Source of the DNA: Defluviicoccus sp.
GTDB lineage: Bacteria > Pseudomonadota > Alphaproteobacteria > MPNO01
Direction: 5' to 3'
DNA: 32,504 nt
NCBI GenBank assembly: GCA_028821395.1
Contig: JAPPGP010000005.1
Span: 1-32,504, forward strand
In this document: positions 16,001-24,336 of the stretch, piece by piece
Layout of the letters: each line of letters opens with the position of its first letter
Position numbering within the stretch: position 1 is the stretch's first letter
Notes under the pieces: model-generated
Databases searched by the model: none
What the model was told of the DNA's origin: nothing
The model's input: the letters and a program-made list of their open reading frames with translations, nothing else
Made by a program: the position numbers and the translations under genes

Positions 16001-17152
16001 ATGGCGAAGACACTGGCGGCGCGGACGGAAACCGGCGAGATCGCGCCCGACATACCCGCCGGGCTGGAGCTGGGCCTGCGCAATTACTGGTACCCGGTGC
16101 TGCAGAGCGAGGAGCTGCCGTCCGGGCGCCCGGTCCTGCTGACCGCGCTCGGCGAGGACATCGCGCTGTGGCGCGACGCGGCGGGGCGGCCGCTTGCGGT
16201 GCGCGACCGCTGCCCGCATCGCGGCGTCCGGCTGTCGCGCGGGCGGGTGCTCGACGGGGATCTGCAATGCGCCTTTCACGGCCTCCGCTTCGACGGGGCG
16301 GGGCGCTGCACGCTGATCCCCTGGGAGCCTGAGACCAGCCCCCTCAGGGACGAGGTGCGCGTCGCCGCCTACCCGGCGGACGAGCTCGGCGGCTATGTCT
16401 GGGCCTATATCGGCGATGCCGCGCGGTTTGCGCCGCCGCCGCTCGCCGCCGAGGTGCCGGAGGAGCTCTCCGACCCGGAGAACTTCGTCTGGTTCCGGCT
16501 GCCGACCGAGATCTGGGACGCGAACTGGCTGCTGACCCTGGACGGCGGCGATGCGTTCCACGCGGTCACGCTGCACGCCGATTCGCAGAGCGCGCCGTCG
16601 GACGACGGCTGGAAGGGCGGCGCCATCGACCCGTCCGGCGTGCCGCTCGCCGACCGCCGGGTGAAGATCGTCGACACCCCGCACGGCATCCGCGGCATCT
16701 CGGTCGACCGCGACGGCGAGCCGATCCACCACGGCCATTTGACGCGCGACATGAGGGGCGAGCGGGTGGCGCTGCCCGGCATCCACACCAACCCGATCTC
16801 GGCGGCGCCGGGGGCGGAGCCCTATGCCGCGCGGCTCTGGCAGTTCCCGCTCGATGCGACCCGCACCCGGGTGGTGCGCTTCCTGACCTGGCGCGCTTGC
16901 GGCGAAGCGGAACGGGCGCGGGCGCGGAAGATATTCGAGGAGGTGGCGCTGCCGCGGGTACAGCGGGTGTCGCAAGAGGATGCGCGGATCGCCGCCGGGC
17001 TCGACCTCGTCGCCGCGCGCTCGGACGAGTTCCTGTTCGAGCCCGACATGGATCTGGTGCGCATCCGCCGCCGACTGCGCGACGCCTTCCTCGCCCAGCG
17101 CGACGGGGTGCGCGTGCCGCTCGCCCGCGACGCGCTCGCCTTTCCGGTGTGA
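16001..17152 (+). CDS. Rieske non-haem iron oxygenase, large subunit-like
   Basis: The 383-aa protein has the Rieske 2Fe-2S motif C-x-H-x16-C-x2-H (Cys71, His73, Cys90, His93) and the mononuclear iron motif DGGDAFHAVTLH with Asp184, His187 and His192. Such oxygenases use O2 to hydroxylate or demethylate aromatic or related substrates and need a ferredoxin/flavoprotein electron supply, which is not in the window. GGGAGG precedes the ATG. It begins 15 bases after the reductive-dehalogenase-like gene, so the two are probably co-transcribed. The substrate is unknown. O-demethylase or ring-hydroxylating activity are both possible. Confidence 0.9.
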   Translation: MAKTLAARTETGEIAPDIPAGLELGLRNYWYPVLQSEELPSGRPVLLTALGEDIALWRDAAGRPLAVRDRCPHRGVRLSRGRVLDGDLQCAFHGLRFDGAGRCTLIPWEPETSPLRDEVRVAAYPADELGGYVWAYIGDAARFAPPPLAAEVPEELSDPENFVWFRLPTEIWDANWLLTLDGGDAFHAVTLHADSQSAPSDDGWKGGAIDPSGVPLADRRVKIVDTPHGIRGISVDRDGEPIHHGHLTRDMRGERVALPGIHTNPISAAPGAEPYAARLWQFPLDATRTRVVRFLTWRACGEAERARARKIFEEVALPRVQRVSQEDARIAAGLDLVAARSDEFLFEPDMDLVRIRRRLRDAFLAQRDGVRVPLARDALAFPV

Positions 17153-17156
17153 GGTC

Positions 17157-17223
17157 CTTCGATACGCGCCCCGCCCGGCCTCCCTGCCCCCTCCGTCATG
17201 GCCGGACTTGTTCCGGCCATCCA
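17157..17223. repeat. Half of family B followed by family A palindrome, copy 5
   Basis: TCCTTCGATACGCG (17157-17170) is one outer arm of family B without its partner. CGTCATGGCCGGACTTGTTC then CGGCCATCCA (17194-17223) is family A, nearly identical to 288-313. It lies between the convergent Rieske and CoxL-like genes. Confidence 0.65.
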
Positions 17224-17318
17224 TGCAGCGCCACCGGCCGAGCAAGATGCCCGGAACACGCCCCGCACCGTAATCCGGGGCAAGTCCTGGCTTGACGGCT
17301 TGGGGAAGGCCGGCGGGC

Positions 17319-19625
17319 CTATCGCAGGGCGCGCCACACCCGCTCCGGGGTGAACGGCATGTCGAGATGCTCGACCCCGCGGGCGCGCAGCGCGTCCAGC
17401 ACCGCGGACGCCACCGCCGGCGGCCCGCCGACCGCGCCGCTCTCGCCTGCGCCCTTGACGCCGAGAATGTTGGTCGCGGTCGGCTCCCCCTCGTCCAGCA
17501 CGGTCTGGAATCGCGGCAGGTCGTCGGCGCGCGGCAAGGCGTAATCCATCGGCGAGCCGGTCAGCAATTGGCCGGTCGCGGGGTCGTAGCGGATCTCCTC
17601 CAGCACCGCCTGGCCGATTCCCTGGGCGAGCCCGCCGTGGGTCTGCCCGTGCGCGATGGGGAGGTTGACGATGCGCCCCGAATCGTCGACGCCGTGGAAG
17701 CGGTCGATGCGGACCCCGCCGGTCTCCGGGTCGATCTCGACCTCGCAGACATAGCACCCGTTGGGAAAGCAGAACGGCGCCTCTGCCCCCCCGGTCGCGC
17801 GGATCTCGCCGCCGGGCTCGGCGGCCGCCAGCTCGCCCATCGCGACGGAGAGGTCGGTGCCGGCGACGCTCAGCCTGGCATCGGCGAACGCGACGTCCTC
17901 CGGCGAGGCCTCGAAGCGCAAGGCGGCCAGCGTCTTCAGGCGCTGGATGAGGGTCTCGCAGGCCACCGCCACCGCCGACCCGCCGGTATAGAGCGAGCGC
18001 GATCCGTAGCTCCCCGGCCCTTCCGGGGTCGCCGCGGTGTCGCCCTGCACGATGTCGACGGCCTCGCGGGGCAGCCCGAAGATCGCGCCGGCCATCTGCG
18101 CATAGGTGGTCTTCAGCCCCTGGCCCATCTCCTGCGTGCCGGAGTGGAGCCGCACCCGTCCCTCTCTCGTCGCCACCGCGTCGGCGGTCTCTCTGGGCGA
18201 CAGCCCGCTGGTCGAATCGATGTGGTAGGCGAGCCCCCGTCCGCGCAGCATGTGCCGGCTCCGCGAGCGCTCGCTGCGCGCTGCAAAGCCGTCCCAGTCG
18301 GCGAGCGCAAGGGCGCGGTCGAGCAGGCGGGGAAAGTCGCCGCTGTCATAGGCGAGGCCGGAGACCACGCGGTAGGGCAGCTCGCGCTTGCGCACCAGGT
18401 TGCGCCGGCGCAGCTCGGCCGGGTCGATTCCGAGCCGCCGGGCGGCGACGTCGAGCACCCGTTCGAGCCGGAAGATCGCCTCCGGCCGGCCCGCGCCGCG
18501 ATAGGGCCCGGTCGGCACCGTGTTGGTCAGCACGGTCTTGACCGCGATGTCGGCGACCGGCACGCGATAGGCGCCGGTGGCGATCCGGTTGCCGGTGGTG
18601 GTCGCGATCGGAATGCCGAACGGCGTGGCATAGGCCCCGAGATTGGCGTGATCGACCACGCGCAGCGCCACGATCCCGAGCCCGTCGCCGAAGCCGATCT
18701 CGACCTCGGAAACGTGGTCGCGGGCGTGGTAGTCGCCCAGAAAGGTCTCGGCGCGCTCGCCGCGCCAGCGCACCGGCCGCCCAAATCGCCGCGCGGCGTA
18801 GAGCACCAGCGCGTCTTCCGCGCACGGCGTCACCCGGCCGCCGAACGCGCCGCCGATGTCGCCCACCCGGATCGCGATCCTCCCCTTCGGAACGCCCAGG
18901 ACGGAGGCGAGGACCGCCCGTCCGTGATGCGGCGCCTGGTTGGCGCAATGCAGCGTCCAGGTCCCGCCCGCCGCGTCGTAGAGCCCGATGGCGGCGCGCG
19001 GCTCCATCGGATGGGGAACCAGCCGGTTGTTGCGGATCCGGAGTCTTAGGCGGTGCCGCGCCCCGTCGAGCGCTTTCCGACAGCCCGCCGGATCGCCCAT
19101 GCGCAGCTCGCCGACGACGTTGCCGCCGCCCTCCTGCACCCGCGGCGCGCCGGGCAGGGCCGCCGACGCCGGATCGGTCACGCAGTCCTCGGGCGCGTAG
19201 TCGACGGCGATGCGTTCGGCCGCGTCCCGCGCCGCCGCCGGGCTCTCCGCGACCGCGAAGGCGACCGGCTCGCCGACATAGCGCACCGCCCCGCCGGCCA
19301 AGAGCGGCATCGCCATCGTCGCGACCGGCCCGCCGCCGGGCGCCTCGACGGTGCTCATGAACGCGAGGCCGCCGATGCCGTCGCGCGCCAGATCCTCCGC
19401 CGTCACCACCCCCGCGACGCCGTCGACGCCGAGCGCCGCGGCGATGTCCACCCGCCGCAGGACCGCGGAGGGGTGGGTCGAACGGAGGACGACGCCGTGG
19501 AGCGCGCCGGGGAAGCCCGGATCGTCGGTGAACCGGCCCTGCCCCCGCAGCAGCCTGGCGTCTTCGAGGCGGCCGGTGCTCATGCGGGCGAAGACGTCCT
19601 CATTGGGCCGGGCGATAGCCGGCAA
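17319..19625 (-). CDS. CoxL-like (form II) molybdenum hydroxylase large subunit
   Basis: A 768-aa molybdopterin-binding subunit of the xanthine dehydrogenase/aldehyde oxidase family. GGAFGGR at 258-264 and PYRGAGR at 374-380 are cofactor/active-site motifs: the GAGR form marks form II CoxL-like enzymes rather than true CO dehydrogenase (CSFR). The catalytic glutamate is in GVKGAGESGAVGG (Glu728). ATG 19625 overlaps the preceding gene by 26 bases; ATG 19583 is an alternative start with MSTGRLEDARLLRGQG. Last gene of a probable DUF3500-SnoaL-CoxL operon. The FAD (CoxM) and 2Fe-2S (CoxS) subunits are not in the window, so it must recruit partners from elsewhere. Substrate unknown. Confidence 0.92.
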   Translation of the reverse strand: MPAIARPNEDVFARMSTGRLEDARLLRGQGRFTDDPGFPGALHGVVLRSTHPSAVLRRVDIAAALGVDGVAGVVTAEDLARDGIGGLAFMSTVEAPGGGPVATMAMPLLAGGAVRYVGEPVAFAVAESPAAARDAAERIAVDYAPEDCVTDPASAALPGAPRVQEGGGNVVGELRMGDPAGCRKALDGARHRLRLRIRNNRLVPHPMEPRAAIGLYDAAGGTWTLHCANQAPHHGRAVLASVLGVPKGRIAIRVGDIGGAFGGRVTPCAEDALVLYAARRFGRPVRWRGERAETFLGDYHARDHVSEVEIGFGDGLGIVALRVVDHANLGAYATPFGIPIATTTGNRIATGAYRVPVADIAVKTVLTNTVPTGPYRGAGRPEAIFRLERVLDVAARRLGIDPAELRRRNLVRKRELPYRVVSGLAYDSGDFPRLLDRALALADWDGFAARSERSRSRHMLRGRGLAYHIDSTSGLSPRETADAVATREGRVRLHSGTQEMGQGLKTTYAQMAGAIFGLPREAVDIVQGDTAATPEGPGSYGSRSLYTGGSAVAVACETLIQRLKTLAALRFEASPEDVAFADARLSVAGTDLSVAMGELAAAEPGGEIRATGGAEAPFCFPNGCYVCEVEIDPETGGVRIDRFHGVDDSGRIVNLPIAHGQTHGGLAQGIGQAVLEEIRYDPATGQLLTGSPMDYALPRADDLPRFQTVLDEGEPTATNILGVKGAGESGAVGGPPAVASAVLDALRARGVEHLDMPFTPERVWRALR

Positions 19626-20136
19626 GCGCCTCTTCGAGGATGTCGCGCGCGGGCTGCGACCCGTCGAGCGGGCGCAGCTTCCGGCTCGCGATCTTCCACC
19701 CCTCGGGGGTGCGCGCGAGCGTCCACCGGTTGGCGGCGACGCGGTGGATGCGAAACCCCGCCGACTCCCCGTGGTTGGGCAGCTCGCGCATCTCGCCGCC
19801 CGGGTCCGGGTGGAGCAGCAGCAGGTAGGAGGTGACCGACGCGGTGTCGCCGTCGATCGCGATATGCGGCAATCCGGCGAAATGCGCGAGACCGCCCTCG
19901 ATCGCGCGCCGGTGGCCGGGCGTCTGGGTCATCGCGGCGATCGCCTCGTTGCCGACCGCGCCGGTCAGACCTTCGCCGCGATCGAAGCTGCCGTCCTCGG
20001 CGTAGACCGCGCTTGTGTAGTAGTCGGCCCCGGTATCGGCGCTCGGCGGGTGCGAGGCGATCAAATTGTAGATCTCCAGCCGGTCCTCGATGTCCCGCAG
20101 CCGCGCCTCCAGCGACCCGTTCCGGTTTCCGTCCAT
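19600..20136 (-). CDS. SnoaL-like / NTF2-like domain protein
   Basis: A 178-aa protein whose N-terminal part EARLRDIEDRLEIYNLIASH and later ADYYTSAVYAEDGSFDRGEG and NRWTLARTPEGWKIASRKLR are the usual helix-then-sheet signature of SnoaL-like cone-shaped folds (isomerases, dehydratases, hydroxylating-dioxygenase small subunits). GGAGGGAAGG precedes the ATG at 20136. It lies 37 bases after the DUF3500 gene and overlaps the CoxL-like gene by 26 bases, so the three are likely translated as a unit. The substrate is not predictable. Confidence 0.82.
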   Translation of the reverse strand: MDGNRNGSLEARLRDIEDRLEIYNLIASHPPSADTGADYYTSAVYAEDGSFDRGEGLTGAVGNEAIAAMTQTPGHRRAIEGGLAHFAGLPHIAIDGDTASVTSYLLLLHPDPGGEMRELPNHGESAGFRIHRVAANRWTLARTPEGWKIASRKLRPLDGSQPARDILEEALAGYRPAQ

Positions 20137-20173
20137 GTCCTTCCCTCCATGAGATGGCCGCTGCCGCTGCCGC

Positions 20174-21406
20174 TCAACCCCCGCGCACCCGGTGGTGTCC
20201 GCCGGAGTGATCGTAGCGCTCGTGGTGCTGGCGCAGCAGGTCGGCGCCGTAGTCGCCGCCGTTGGGCGTCCGCACCACCGTGTGGACGTGATGGTGAGAC
20301 GGCACGCGGTTGTCGAACACGATGCCCGGCAGATGGTCGAACTCGATCAGCACGACCGGGCTCTGGACCCGGTAGTAGAACGGGCCGTCGTCGCCGGTGG
20401 CGCCCATCCAGGCGAACCAGGTCTCGTCGAGATGCGCCTTTACCTCCGCCATCTTCACCCCGGCATGGCCGTCGCGCGACCATCCGACATAGGTGCCGAT
20501 GAGCGATTCGAGAAGCCGGCGCTGCGCGTCGCTCAGCTCGGCGGCGCACACGCCCGCGCAATCGACGCGGGCATTGTCCTGGCAGGCGCCCGAGACGATT
20601 CGGCCGTCGAACGGCTTGGCCAGCTGGTCGGGCAGGTCGTCGGGGTGCAGCGAGGGGTGGAGGATGGCCTTCGACGCCTGCTCTCCGTGCAGGCTGCGTA
20701 CCATATCCAGCCCCGCCCGCTGCTCGGTCGCGAATACGCGGACCCCGGCCAGCTCCCCGTGATCGATCGCGCAGGGCTCGGACCCCATGAAGGTCGGCGT
20801 CATCACTATCTGGTCGCCGACGATCACGCAGTTGACGATCAAATGGTGGCCGTCGATCTGCCAGCCCCAGGGTCGGTCGGCGGACGGGCGCCCGAAGATC
20901 GACAGGAAGTACGGCCATTCGCCGTACTCCCCGGCGCGGCCGGTCAGCTCCACCAGAAACCCGTTGATGCGCATGATGTCCCGCGCCTGCCGGAAGCCGC
21001 GCTCGGAGAGGCTGGCGCGGAGCAACCCCAGGCCGAGCTCGCGCGTCGCCGCGGGCAGCTCTTCCAGCATGACCCCGTGCCGGGACAGGTTGAAATGCAT
21101 GTTGAGCCAGCTCCGCCACTCGGGCGCGGCGATCGGAAAGCTCGCCCGCCGGCGCTGCTCGGCGGTCAGCGCATCGAGGAACGCGAGCGCGGCGTCCACG
21201 ATGGGAAGGGTGCTGACACCGGTCGCGTGCAGCGGAAACAGCCCCGGGCGGAGGTCGGGGCCGGATCTGATCCCCTCCAGCGGCTCGGCGAGCAACTCCT
21301 GCCACGAATCGGTCAGCGCCCGCAGCGGCGGCGGCATCTCGGTGACGCGCTCGCGCGCCGGCAGGGGCGGCAGATCGCCCAGTCCGAACTCCGTCCAATG
21401 GGTCAT
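20174..21406 (-). CDS. DUF3500 family protein
   Basis: A 410-aa protein with WGWQIDGHHLIVNCVIVGDQ and the following IVMTPTFMGSEP, which I recognise as the heart of DUF3500, a family of unknown function. Histidines are abundant near the C-terminus (PSHHHVHT, RQHHERYDHSGGHHRVRG) and could bind metal. The start at ATG 21406 gives MTHWTEFGLG and has GGGAGG seven bases upstream. No signal peptide is visible. First gene of the minus-strand run ending with the CoxL-like gene and divergent from the ketopantoate-reductase-like gene across 156 bases, which must hold both promoters. Confidence 0.85.
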   Translation of the reverse strand: MTHWTEFGLGDLPPLPARERVTEMPPPLRALTDSWQELLAEPLEGIRSGPDLRPGLFPLHATGVSTLPIVDAALAFLDALTAEQRRRASFPIAAPEWRSWLNMHFNLSRHGVMLEELPAATRELGLGLLRASLSERGFRQARDIMRINGFLVELTGRAGEYGEWPYFLSIFGRPSADRPWGWQIDGHHLIVNCVIVGDQIVMTPTFMGSEPCAIDHGELAGVRVFATEQRAGLDMVRSLHGEQASKAILHPSLHPDDLPDQLAKPFDGRIVSGACQDNARVDCAGVCAAELSDAQRRLLESLIGTYVGWSRDGHAGVKMAEVKAHLDETWFAWMGATGDDGPFYYRVQSPVVLIEFDHLPGIVFDNRVPSHHHVHTVVRTPNGGDYGADLLRQHHERYDHSGGHHRVRGG

Positions 21407-21562
21407 GGCCTGGCCTCCCGGTCTCCACGAGCCCGTCCGGCGGGCGGGCGGTGCCGCGCCGAACCGAGTATGCTCCCGCTTCTGCCGTCTTGTCCCCACC
21501 GAAAGGCCGGCGCGGCGGCAACGGCAAGCGGACGACGGAACGATCGAAGGGACGGGCGCGGC

Positions 21563-22591
21563 ATGACGGACAGAAGGATCGCGATCGTGGGGACCGGCGC
21601 GACCTCGGCGGGGTTCGGCGCCGACATGCTGCGCGCCGGGCTGGACGTGACCTTCATCGAGCAGTGGCCGGCCCATGTCGAGGCGATGCGCGCCGACGGC
21701 CTCCGCGTCGAGATGCCCGGCGAGACGGTGACCGTGCCGGTCGCCGCGTTCCATGTCTGCGAGGTGGCGACGCTGCGCGAACCCTTCGACATCGTGCTCC
21801 TGGGCGTCAAGGGCTACGACACGCGATGGGCGTGCCAGCTGATCGAGCCGCTGGTCGTCCCGGACGGGCTGGTCGTCGGGCTCCAGAACGGCATGACGAT
21901 GGACGCCGTGGCCTCGATCGTGGGGCCCGGGCGCACGCTCGGCGCGGTGATCGAGGTGGCGGCCAACATGTTCGAGCCGGGTACGGTGGTGCGCCAGACG
22001 CCGCGCGACGGCACCTGGTTCGCCGTCGGCGCCTATGACGAGGCGACGCGCGGCCGCGAGGCGGAGGTCGCGGACGTGCTGAGGCATGCGGGGGATGTGG
22101 AGATCCGCGAGGACGTCCGCTCGGCGAAATGGATGAAGCTGGTCGCCAACGCGGCCGAGTTCCTGCCGTCGTCGATCCTCGGACTGCCGCTCGCCGACTC
22201 GGTCGAGGTCCCCGGCGTTCTGGACGTGATGCGGGCCGCCGGGCGCGAAGCGATGCGGACCGGGATCGGGATCGGCCACCGGCTGGTGCCGATCTTCGGC
22301 GACAAGCGCGTCGAGGCGAACGACCCCGACCAACATGCGACGGCGCTGTTCGACGCGGTGCTGAAGGGGTGGACGCTGTCGGATACCAAGGTCGCGACCC
22401 TGCAGGATTGGATCAAGGGAAGGCGGGGCGAGATCGACGAGATCAACGGCCTCGTCGTGGAGCAGCAGGAAGGGCTGGGCGCCGAGGCCGCGGTCAACCG
22501 CGGACTCGTCGAGATCGCGCGGCGGATCGAGCGCGGCGAGCTGGCGCCGGACCCCGCCAACGCCGACCTGCTGCGCGCGCTGCTGGATTAG
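21563..22591 (+). CDS. Ketopantoate reductase-like (PanE/ApbA family) protein
   Basis: A 342-aa NAD(P)H-dependent 2-ketopantoate reductase-like protein. The Rossmann opening is RIAIVGTGATSAGFGADMLR, VLLGVKGYDT with GLQNGM follows, and VRSAKWMKLVANAA is the family's catalytic helix with the lysine. PanE/ApbA homologues include many catabolic ketoacid reductases, so pantothenate synthesis is not assured, especially in this degradative setting. ATG 21563 is the best start, with only a modest GAAGGGACGG stretch upstream. Long frames reaching further left are shadows of DUF3500. Confidence 0.85.
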   Translation: MTDRRIAIVGTGATSAGFGADMLRAGLDVTFIEQWPAHVEAMRADGLRVEMPGETVTVPVAAFHVCEVATLREPFDIVLLGVKGYDTRWACQLIEPLVVPDGLVVGLQNGMTMDAVASIVGPGRTLGAVIEVAANMFEPGTVVRQTPRDGTWFAVGAYDEATRGREAEVADVLRHAGDVEIREDVRSAKWMKLVANAAEFLPSSILGLPLADSVEVPGVLDVMRAAGREAMRTGIGIGHRLVPIFGDKRVEANDPDQHATALFDAVLKGWTLSDTKVATLQDWIKGRRGEIDEINGLVVEQQEGLGAEAAVNRGLVEIARRIERGELAPDPANADLLRALLD

Positions 22592-22620
22592 GGCTCCCAC
22601 CGCGCCCCACCACCCTGGCT

Positions 22621-22669
22621 ACGTCGTCATGCCTGGCCCCGGAACAAGTCCGGGGGCCGGGCACGACGT
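22621..22669. repeat. Family A palindrome, copy 6, between convergent genes
   Basis: ACGTCGTCATGCCTGGCCCC then GGAACAAGTCCGGGGGCCGG then GCACGACGT form a long imperfect hairpin. It lies between the convergent ends of the genes at 21563-22591 and 22714-23475 and might serve as a two-way terminator, but has no T tract. Confidence 0.55.
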
Positions 22670-22713
22670 GGTGGGGGAAAGGCCCCGCCGGTGCCGCTCG
22701 CGGGATATCCGCC

Positions 22714-23475
22714 CTAGCCCAGATGGGTGCCGGCGCTGATCGGGACGATCTCGCCGGTGACCAGCCTGGCGCTGGTGACCAGCCAGACGATGGCATCGGC
22801 CACGTCGTCGGCGACGATCTTCTGCTTCAGCGGCGCCGAGGCGACGAAGCCCGCGAGCACCGTCTCGTAGCGCTCGTCGCCGAGACCGTCCCGGTTCCAC
22901 CGCGTGTCGGTGAGCGTCGGCGCGACGCAGTTGACCCGGATCTCCGGCGCCAGCACCCGGGCGAGGCAGAGGGTGAGCGTGTTGACCGCCCCCTTGGACG
23001 CGGTATAGGCGATCGAGCTGCCGGCGCCGATGGCGGCGGCGAAGGAGGACACGTTGACGATGGCGCCGCCGCCCGCCCGCCTCATCGCCGGCGCCGCGGC
23101 GCGCGCCATCTGGAACGCGCCGGTCACGTTGACCGCGTAGGACGAGGCGAAGTCGTCGGCCGTCAGCCCGTCGAGGTCGAACGGGTCGTGGAAGCGGGTG
23201 GTGCCGGCGTTGTTGACCAGCCCGTCGAGCCGCCCCCAGCGCGCCTCGACCTCATCCGCCATCGCGCGGCAGCGCGAATCGTCGGCCACGTCGCCCCGGA
23301 TCGCGAAGGCTTCGCCGCCCGCGCTCTCGCAGGCCGCGACGGTCTGGGCCGCGCCTTGCTCGTTCTCCCGGTAGTTGACCGCGACCCGACAGCCCTTGCG
23401 CGCGAGCTGCCGCGCCGCCGCCTGGCCGATGCCGGACGATCCGCCGGTCACCAGCACCACCGCGCCCTGGTCCAT
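22714..23475 (-). CDS. Short-chain dehydrogenase/reductase
   Basis: A classical 253-aa SDR. Nucleotide motif TGGSSGIG is at 10-17, NNAG at 88-91, and the catalytic Ser144 (NVSS), Tyr157 and Lys161 (YTASK) are present. It oxidises or reduces an alcohol/ketone group with NAD(P)H. GGGGAGAGAGAC precedes the ATG. It lies 22 bases after the carboxymuconolactone-decarboxylase-like gene on the same strand, so they form an operon. FabG-like biosynthetic and degradative roles cannot be separated by sequence. Confidence 0.92.
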   Translation of the reverse strand: MDQGAVVLVTGGSSGIGQAAARQLARKGCRVAVNYRENEQGAAQTVAACESAGGEAFAIRGDVADDSRCRAMADEVEARWGRLDGLVNNAGTTRFHDPFDLDGLTADDFASSYAVNVTGAFQMARAAAPAMRRAGGGAIVNVSSFAAAIGAGSSIAYTASKGAVNTLTLCLARVLAPEIRVNCVAPTLTDTRWNRDGLGDERYETVLAGFVASAPLKQKIVADDVADAIVWLVTSARLVTGEIVPISAGTHLG

Positions 23476-23497
23476 GTCTCTCTCCCCGGGCCGGCGC

Positions 23498-24046
23498 TCA
23501 GCCGCCGAACGCGCGCGACCCGTCGGGCGTCGGCACGCGGTAGACGTTGAGCGTCATCGCCAGCAGGGTGTAGTAGCCGGCGACCGCGATCAAGTCGGTG
23601 AGCGCCTCCTGGCCGAGCAACGCCTGGGTGCCGCGATAGGTCGCGTCGTCGACGGAGCGGGTCCGGTGCAGCATCGTCGTGAAGCGCCAGACCGCCGCCT
23701 CCGCCGCGTCGGCGAAGTCGGGCTCCTCGCCGCGGCGGATCGCCTCGACGACCGCCTCGGAAACGCCTTCGTCGCGGGCGATCGGCGCATGGGCGTACCA
23801 CTCGAACTCCGCCTCCCAGAAGCGCGCGGTTGCCAGCACCGCGATCTCCCGCAGATTGCCCGGGAGCGCCGAGCCGAAGCGAAGGAAGGCGCCGAGCTTC
23901 TGGACGTTGTCGGCGAGGCCGGGGCTGTGCAGCAGCACCGGAAACGGGCCGAACACGGCGCCGCGCGGCCCGGACGCGATCGAATCGTGCACCGCCCTCT
24001 GCGCCTCGCTCATGGTCTCCGGGTCGACCGGCAGGTATCGGGTCAT
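23498..24046 (-). CDS. Carboxymuconolactone decarboxylase / AhpD-like protein
   Basis: A 182-aa all-helical CMD-family protein. The pattern LPGNLREIAVLATARFWEAE followed by FEWYAHAPIARDEG (about 61-94) is the family's core, with Glu82 and His86 at the usual positions. The Cys-x-x-Cys of true AhpD peroxidase partners is missing, so a decarboxylase, isomerase or similar role on a ring-cleavage intermediate is more likely than disulfide chemistry. GGAG precedes the ATG. First gene of the two-gene operon with the SDR. Confidence 0.87.
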   Translation of the reverse strand: MTRYLPVDPETMSEAQRAVHDSIASGPRGAVFGPFPVLLHSPGLADNVQKLGAFLRFGSALPGNLREIAVLATARFWEAEFEWYAHAPIARDEGVSEAVVEAIRRGEEPDFADAAEAAVWRFTTMLHRTRSVDDATYRGTQALLGQEALTDLIAVAGYYTLLAMTLNVYRVPTPDGSRAFGG

Positions 24047-24336
24047 CGCTCGCTCCGTCGGGGGTTCGGGCCCGCGGTGTTAAGAAGCCTTATGCGGGAC
24101 ATGTTTGCGTATCAAACAGAAATGTAATCATTCGCCCAACACCTTCCTCCAAAAGATGATCATTGTCACATTCAGACTCGCCGTACAAGTTTGTAAGGAG
24201 CTATGAGATCAGGCCCGTTTCCTCTCGGCCTTTAACATACGCTCCTATTCACGTCGGCGTTCTCATCGTTTTAAAGACGTCTACGTGTCTCAAACCTGAC
24301 GATCATCCTGTTAGTGAATTTGGACATACAATTGAC
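24047..24336. other. AT-rich intergenic stretch, left edge of the NACHT island
   Basis: Base composition drops sharply at about 24080. I see no gene, repeat or tRNA here. This marks one boundary of the transferred-looking segment that runs to about 27480. Confidence 0.5.

Noticed and set aside
13805..17245. Very long (over 1100 codons) minus-strand open frame
   Set aside because: It spans antisense to four recognisable plus-strand genes and to repeat DNA, with no domain of its own.
17292..19049. Plus-strand open frame opposite the CoxL-like gene
   Set aside because: Antisense shadow; histidine/arginine/aspartate-rich composition and no motif.
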